Positions 59,180 through 64,000 of a stretch of 64,000 bases of DNA are shown here, in pieces (position 1 is the first letter of the stretch; every line of letters begins with the position of its first letter). The DNA is from Nageia nagi. Lineage: Eukaryota > Pinophyta. The position numbers and the translations under genes are program-made. The stretch is from positions 13,764,001 through 13,828,000 of the forward strand of contig JBITNC010000001.1 of assembly GCA_050084985.1 (NCBI GenBank), in the 5' to 3' direction. Under the pieces are notes generated by a model. That model had not been told where the DNA came from and searched no databases. It saw only the letters and a list, made by a program, of their open reading frames with translations.

Positions 59180-60010
59180 TCAAATTTTTGGTGCCTCTCA
59201 AGATTTGCTCTTTCCTCATCCCATTTTAGGACTATATCTTCGAATTTAAACTTCACTTGGGAAGAATTTTTTTTTATTAGACCACTTTTTGATAATATTT
59301 TATCTATGCTAGAATGTATAATAAGCTTTGTTTTAAGTTTCTTCTACCTTGATCAATTGCTCTAATCTAACTTGCAATGGATCAAAGTCATAGTCTTCCA
59401 ACTCTTGTAGGATTTTCAATGTAGGTAACTCTAGATGAATGGGCAACACTAGTCTCTTACCATAAAATATTGCATAAGGTGATGTTTTGATAGGTAACTT
59501 GATACTAATTCTATTAGCCCATAATGCATAGTCTAACTTTATGTGCCATTTCTTAGGATTCCCTTCAATAGTTCTTTTAATAATCTAGGTTAAGTTTTTA
59601 TTTGTAAATTCAACCAACCCATTCCCTTAAGGGTAATAGTTTAAAGAGAATAGCCAATAGATCTTGTACTCTACAAATGTTTTTGATAAATTAACTCTAA
59701 TGAATGTAAAACCATTATTTGATATAATAGTTTGTGGGATACCAAAATGAGTGATCAATCTTTTTATCATCTCTATTACTGCCTCTTGATTTGCACTGTT
59801 GCATGGTATGGCTTTTGACTATCTTGTAAAGTAGTTTGTTGTAGTTAGGATAAACTTGTTTCCCACTAAAGAGTTTGGATTATTAATACCAATGAAGTCT
59901 AAACCCCATTTTCGTAAAGGTTCTTCAACAACCATAGGTTTTAGAGGCATAATAACTTATCTTATTTTCCCCACATACTTGCTACACTTGTCACATTCTT
60001 GGGCTATCTT
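59180..60010 (-). pseudogene. Element C integrase
   Basis: CDKCSKYVGKIR ends the zinc module. The core follows: EEPLRKWGLDFIGINNPNS (first Asp), KFILTTTNYFTR, ITHFGIPQTIISNNGFTF (second Asp now Asn) and GNGLVEFTNKNLT (Glu kept). Then come EGNPKKWHIKLDYALWANRI and YGKRLVLPIHLELPTL. It is the best-kept part of element C and aligns with A throughout. Confidence 0.7.
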
Positions 60011-60059
60011 GAAAGCATCTTGAAATATAATAGGCCAATAATAGCCTGCTTGTAATATA

Positions 60060-60849
60060 TTTGCTATTGTAGTAGGACCACTATAATATCTTCTAGAGAA
60101 TCCATAGTGAAATGCATATATAATTCTCTAAGCTTCATATTGAGTTACAAATATCAATAGGGTTTGATCAAAAATTTTGCTATACATATGGTCATCAATC
60201 AGTGTGAATTTCAATGCTTGTAGCATGAATCTTCTTCTCTAAAATCTATCAAAAGATTAAGGACATTATCTAGTTTTAAAATAGATAATATATTATTTTA
60301 TCCAATTACTCTCCTCATGGATATGCTCTTCATCCTTTATGAAAGCAATCATGTGTGCTTCCTCTACTATGTTTTCATAGAGACCTCTTCCTTTCATAAA
60401 CTTGGTTGGTTTGGTCTCAACATCATACTAAATTATCCTTGTTATCTAACCAACTTTCCCTTCAACAAATTCTCCTTGGATAACATAGTTTCTTACATTC
60501 TAGTGAATAGTATATATAAGAAATTTTATTCTAAGACATATAATGCTTGAATTTTGTTAACCCTATCATAATAGAAAATACTTACTTTTCAATAAATTAA
60601 TACCTTTTTTGATGATGATGCAGTGTTTTGCTATGAAAGGCTATAGGATGTTCTTTTTGGTCATCTTTCTATGTTAGTATGGATGCAATGGTTTTCTCTG
60701 CTCCAAAAGTATACATAATAAAATATTTTTTAAAAACTAAAATATTTGGAATTGTAGCTTCTATTATTGCTTTCTTTATGTTATTAAAAGCTTGCTTTTC
60801 TTCATCTGACCAAGAGAATTGAGCATATTTCTTTATCATTGTTGTGATT
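60060..60849 (-). pseudogene. Element C second RNase H and integrase zinc-binding remnant
   Basis: Located by position between reverse transcriptase and integrase core. The strand is full of stops; the region near 60.45 kb follows the A pattern (FVEGKVG near the end of RNase H). No catalytic residue can be assigned with confidence. Confidence 0.35.
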
Positions 60850-61590
60850 AGAGAAAAATTTCAAAAAAATCACTAATAAACTTTAAAAAAAAATTAATTT
60901 GACCAAATAAGGATTGTAAGGCCTTCTTATTTGAGGGAAAAGGTAATGTTTTAATAGCTTTGACTTTGTAAAGATCAATTGCCAACCCTTATTCTAAAAT
61001 AATATGACCAAGCAATTTTCCTTGGTTAACCATAAAAATAGATATCTTGGGATTGATAGAAATCCTAAATTACATGCATTTATCAAAAACTTGTTGAGGT
61101 TATCTATGTGATCCTTTCTAATTTTTGAAAATATAATAATATGTCACTTAAATAAACTAATATTATCTCATTAATCAAATAACCAAAGCCATTGTACATA
61201 GCTCTATGACATGCAACCCCAACATTGGAGAGAAAAAAAGGCATTATTTGAAATATAAATGTTCCTTAGTTGTAAAAGTAGTTTTATACTAATCCTCATC
61301 TTCTAACTAGATTTGATTGAATCCTAAAAAGGCCATAAATCATAGAAAAGAACATGCTCTGGCTACTTCTTGCAGGATTTGTTCCATAGGAGGGAGAGGA
61401 TAGTTGTCTTTTAGGGATACTTGATTTAGATTCCTAAAATCTACACATAGTATAAGTTCTCCATTTTTTTTCTTACTAGGATAAAATTAGCTACCCAAGA
61501 AAAATGATTGATAAGATAAATAATTTTATCTTATAGGAGCTTAAGCAACTTTTGTTTCATAGCTTATTCTATTCTTGGGTTTTCGGCTCC
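60850..61590 (-). pseudogene. Element C reverse transcriptase
   Basis: Recognisable pieces are IIYLINHFSWVANFILVRKK, a decayed YPLPPMEQIL region (61.4 kb), a block over 61.3-61.1 kb matching the F..MPFG...A region, IIIFSKIRKDHIDNLNKFLI after the lost Y-x-D-D, and a thumb region with SLLVIFLKFF. Several frames are used. Confidence 0.5.
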
Positions 61591-62009
61591 TTTTGTTTTT
61601 TTTTCTATATGGCTTGGCATCTAGCACGAGCTCCATGGTATGTTGGATCATATTCTTATCATAAATATTTAGATCATATTTCCATGCAATTACCTTTGCA
61701 AACTCATGGTAAATCTAAATTAGGATTTCCTTTTCTTCCTTAATGCATTTTGATCCAACTTTTATGCTTCTTCTGGATTCAACTTCTAGCTCCACATGAC
61801 TTCTTTTTGAATGACTAGTTGTTTTGACTTCTAAATATCTTTAGAATCAAACAACCATTCAAAAGAAAGCAAACCTTTGGGTATAGCATTATTTCTTAGT
61901 TGTATAACATTTGATTATTGAAAAATTTAGGGAGTTAAATAAAACCAAAGGTGTGACCTACTACTTCATCTATTAGAAAATCCATAATATGATCATTAGA
62001 GTCAAAGAC

Positions 62010-62830
62010 TTACAAAAACTTTGTAGTATGAGATACAAATGGTCTACACAAAACTTTGACTCCACAACTACCTCTCTTATGATGAGTAGGATTAAAATGT
62101 ATTCCTTTTCTTACAAGTGCATCAATAATTTGATTGAACTTCCTAGGAATAGGAATAAAATAGATTACAGAAAATGATTCCAATAGGTACCATACCCTAT
62201 TTCTATATGTTTTTAGATAATGATTCCTTGCACTAATCTTGTCTTTCACTTGATTAATAACTAGATTAAAATCCCCATGGACTACTAGACATATGATACC
62301 CATGTTGAGATAGACCTAAACAAAGAGCTTCATACTTAGTAGTATTATTGGTAGAAACTCATGTGAATCTAAATGAAAACCTTTTCATATGTCCCTTTGG
62401 TGACTTAAAAGTAACATTAGCATTGCAACCATATTTCCATCTAGCCCCATCAAAGAACATTGTCCATACTTCATGTTCCTTTTTAGCTATGATTGAAATT
62501 GGTTGAACATTTTTATATAAGCAATAATTACCCATACCAACATTAGTTACTAATAATTAAGTTCATTTGTTGAAAGTATCTCTATGGTTTGTAGTGATTC
62601 CATGAGTGGATCCCTTTCAAATATCTATACTTGCTTAGGTTCATTTGTGTAGTTTTGCTCAGTGATCTTCATTAGATGGACATTTTTGGTTCCCTCATTT
62701 GGAAATTTCACATGCTTATACTTAAAAGGAATAAAAGCTATGTGTAATCTAAATATAAATAACCTCTTAACTTGGCAATAAATTTTCTGGACAAGCAAAT
62801 TCCAAACAAGGGTGGAAGATCAACTACAAT
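62010..62830 (-). pseudogene. Element C linker and first RNase H-like domain
   Basis: DLPPLFGICLSRKFIAKLRG is the shared post-protease block (62.8 kb). The RNase H end is well kept: VHGDFNLVINQVKDKIS, RNHYLKTYRNRVWYLLESF and IPRKFNQIIDALVRKG. Unlike A and B it keeps the fourth catalytic Asp. The N-terminal half is broken by stops. Confidence 0.6.
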
Positions 62831-62939
62831 AATATCTTGAATGACACAAATGTAAGGGAATGCATTTAGAGTTATGGTAACTCCTTTAACACTACCAATC
62901 ACATATATAGGGGAGGAATCTAGTTATATAACTCCATCA

Positions 62940-63660
62940 ATATATCAGGTTGTGTATAATTTCATCTTATCTACAATAGTTTTGGGAAGAACAATACTAC
63001 AATTGTTAACAACCCAACCTTCTAATCTAAGGGATAGATAAAAAGGTGGAGATCTTCTTATACTTATTGGAGCTAGGAAAACATCATTAGTATTTACAAA
63101 CACTAAATTTTCCTCATTAGTCCTTTTATTACTATTATTTAGCTTCAAAGCTTCTTGGAAAATATCAATTTGGTTCAAAATTCTCAATGCATCAAACATA
63201 GTCATTTTAGGTGTTGTTTTCAATTGTTCAACTATATTGTATGGAACATAAGAGGTTGAATTACTTATTTTAGTAGTTTGATAAGATTTGAATTGCTAAG
63301 TAGCCTTATACTTATTATGTTTTATTATGAAAGGATATATTATTGGAGTAGGTATCTCTCTTTTTGGGACATCATTTCTCATATGAGTGGGATTTCTTGC
63401 AACTAGAGCAACATTATCTAAGCCTTATGAAACCTAACTCAGATGATTTGGAAGTTGATTTGTTGGATTAAATGGTTGAAATATAAAAGCCTTAGCTCTC
63501 TTTAGATCAAATTGAGATGGAATAGATGGCTGATTTTGCTAAGTGACTTGGGTCTTCTATGGGGATCTTGAAGTAGAATCTTTGATTTGTACATAGTTTA
63601 TATGTTCTGTAGCATATCCCAATGTTTATAAATATTTTGAGAATGTAAATAAATAAATAA
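62940..63660 (-). pseudogene. Element C gag end and protease
   Basis: LKTTPKMTMFDALRI and QIDIFQEAL align with A's AELKRTPARVSLFEALKI and QIDLLKTSL. PPFYLSLRLEGWVVNNCSIV then joins directly to LPKTIVDKM, so the segment holding the D-S-G-A active site is deleted. Upstream, DNVALVARNPTHMRNDVPK and IPTPIIYPFIIKH are likely gag tail without a recognisable knuckle. Confidence 0.55.
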
Positions 63661-64000
63661 TTACAAAACCTAAGATACTTATTTCGAGCTATAGATACAA
63701 TTTAGACCATATAGAAAAATAGATGAAGATAGCCACTCTAGAATTAGGATGACAATACCAATGAAGAACTATGATTTGTATACTTACCTTATGAAGCATA
63801 CCTAATACTAGAAAATGATGATATATTTGATGTTTGGATGGTATAATAATCCTATTCTAGAAGCTATGACCTAAAACATCATAAAAAGAGGATCATAGGT
63901 AGTCCATATGTTATATAAGAGGAGCATTGGTGGTGTATTTAGCATGAGTAAGGAGCATCGATAGTCTTTGTTAGAGTGTACTTTACTTTCAAATCAAGTT
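63661..64000. other. Unassigned DNA at the right window edge
   Basis: No gene was recognised. The last 35 bases contain 'ttagagtgtactttactt', a weak match to the start of the A LTR in the opposite orientation. Confidence 0.3.

Larger units (their letters stand above)
54650..63660 (-). mobile_element. Element C: decayed Tat-like Ty3/gypsy retrotransposon
   Basis: On the minus strand from 63.6 kb: end of gag, protease, RNase H-like, reverse transcriptase, second RNase H, integrase (60.0-59.2 kb), then an extra frame (58.5-54.7 kb). The order is the same as in A and B and the conserved blocks align. No LTR or target duplication was recognised at either end, so both limits are approximate. Stops are dense and the protease has lost its active site. 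Confidence 0.65.

Noticed and set aside
63960-64000. Possible start of another A-type LTR in opposite orientation
   Set aside because: Only about 20 matching bases with a gap, at the window edge; not enough to call.

Overview
This is repeat-only DNA from a plant nuclear genome. It is AT-rich and I could support no host gene, rRNA, tRNA or CRISPR array. Everything recognisable is an LTR retrotransposon or part of one, in nested insertions. The families (Tat-like Ty3/gypsy and Ty1/copia), the low gene content and the nesting suggest a seed plant with a large genome. A gymnosperm is plausible, but the sequence alone does not settle the species.

Layout. (1) 1-3.66 kb: the 3' part of element E, with a plant-mobile-domain (PMD) pseudogene on the minus strand. 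(2) 5.5-9.5 kb: a small copia-type non-autonomous element with 156-bp LTRs and a Met-tRNA-type primer site, split by a deletion-derived copia element at 6031-8816. (3) about 10-29.3 kb: a decayed Tat-like gypsy element B (+ strand). It is interrupted inside its protease by element D (14367-23137), a non-autonomous gypsy element with its own gag and an antisense PMD pseudogene. (4) 31295-53880: a complete 22.6-kb unit bounded by 1.84-kb LTRs and a perfect 5-bp target duplication. This is gypsy element A (minus strand), split inside the zinc-binding domain of its integrase by an 8.8-kb copia element (38240-47021) that has its own perfect target duplication. (5) about 54.7-63.7 kb: a third decayed Tat-like element C (minus strand).

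Elements A, B and C share one gene order: gag, protease, an RNase H-like domain, reverse transcriptase, a second RNase H, integrase, then a long extra coding region before the 3' LTR. The RNase H domain in front of the reverse transcriptase is seen in all three, so it belongs to the family and is not a local rearrangement. In A the extra frame is about 1,170 codons, with a globular N-terminal part, a Pro/Ser-rich basic middle and a coiled-coil C-terminal part.

The most informative signals outside the usual features are these. The A LTRs carry an array of about nine bZIP-type sites; comparing the two LTRs suggests each was TGACGTCA and decayed by CpG deamination. The D/E family carries a dispersed near-palindromic motif around GCTGCTAGCAGC and a hairpin at the LTR start with an apparent compensatory change. 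The copia copy has almost identical LTRs but at least seven premature stops. Its 3-kb leader holds a GC- and CpG-rich segment unlike anything around it.

All protein genes described here are broken by stops or frameshifts, so nothing in the window is expected to be autonomously active. Percentages and difference counts were made by eye on the aligned stretches named.
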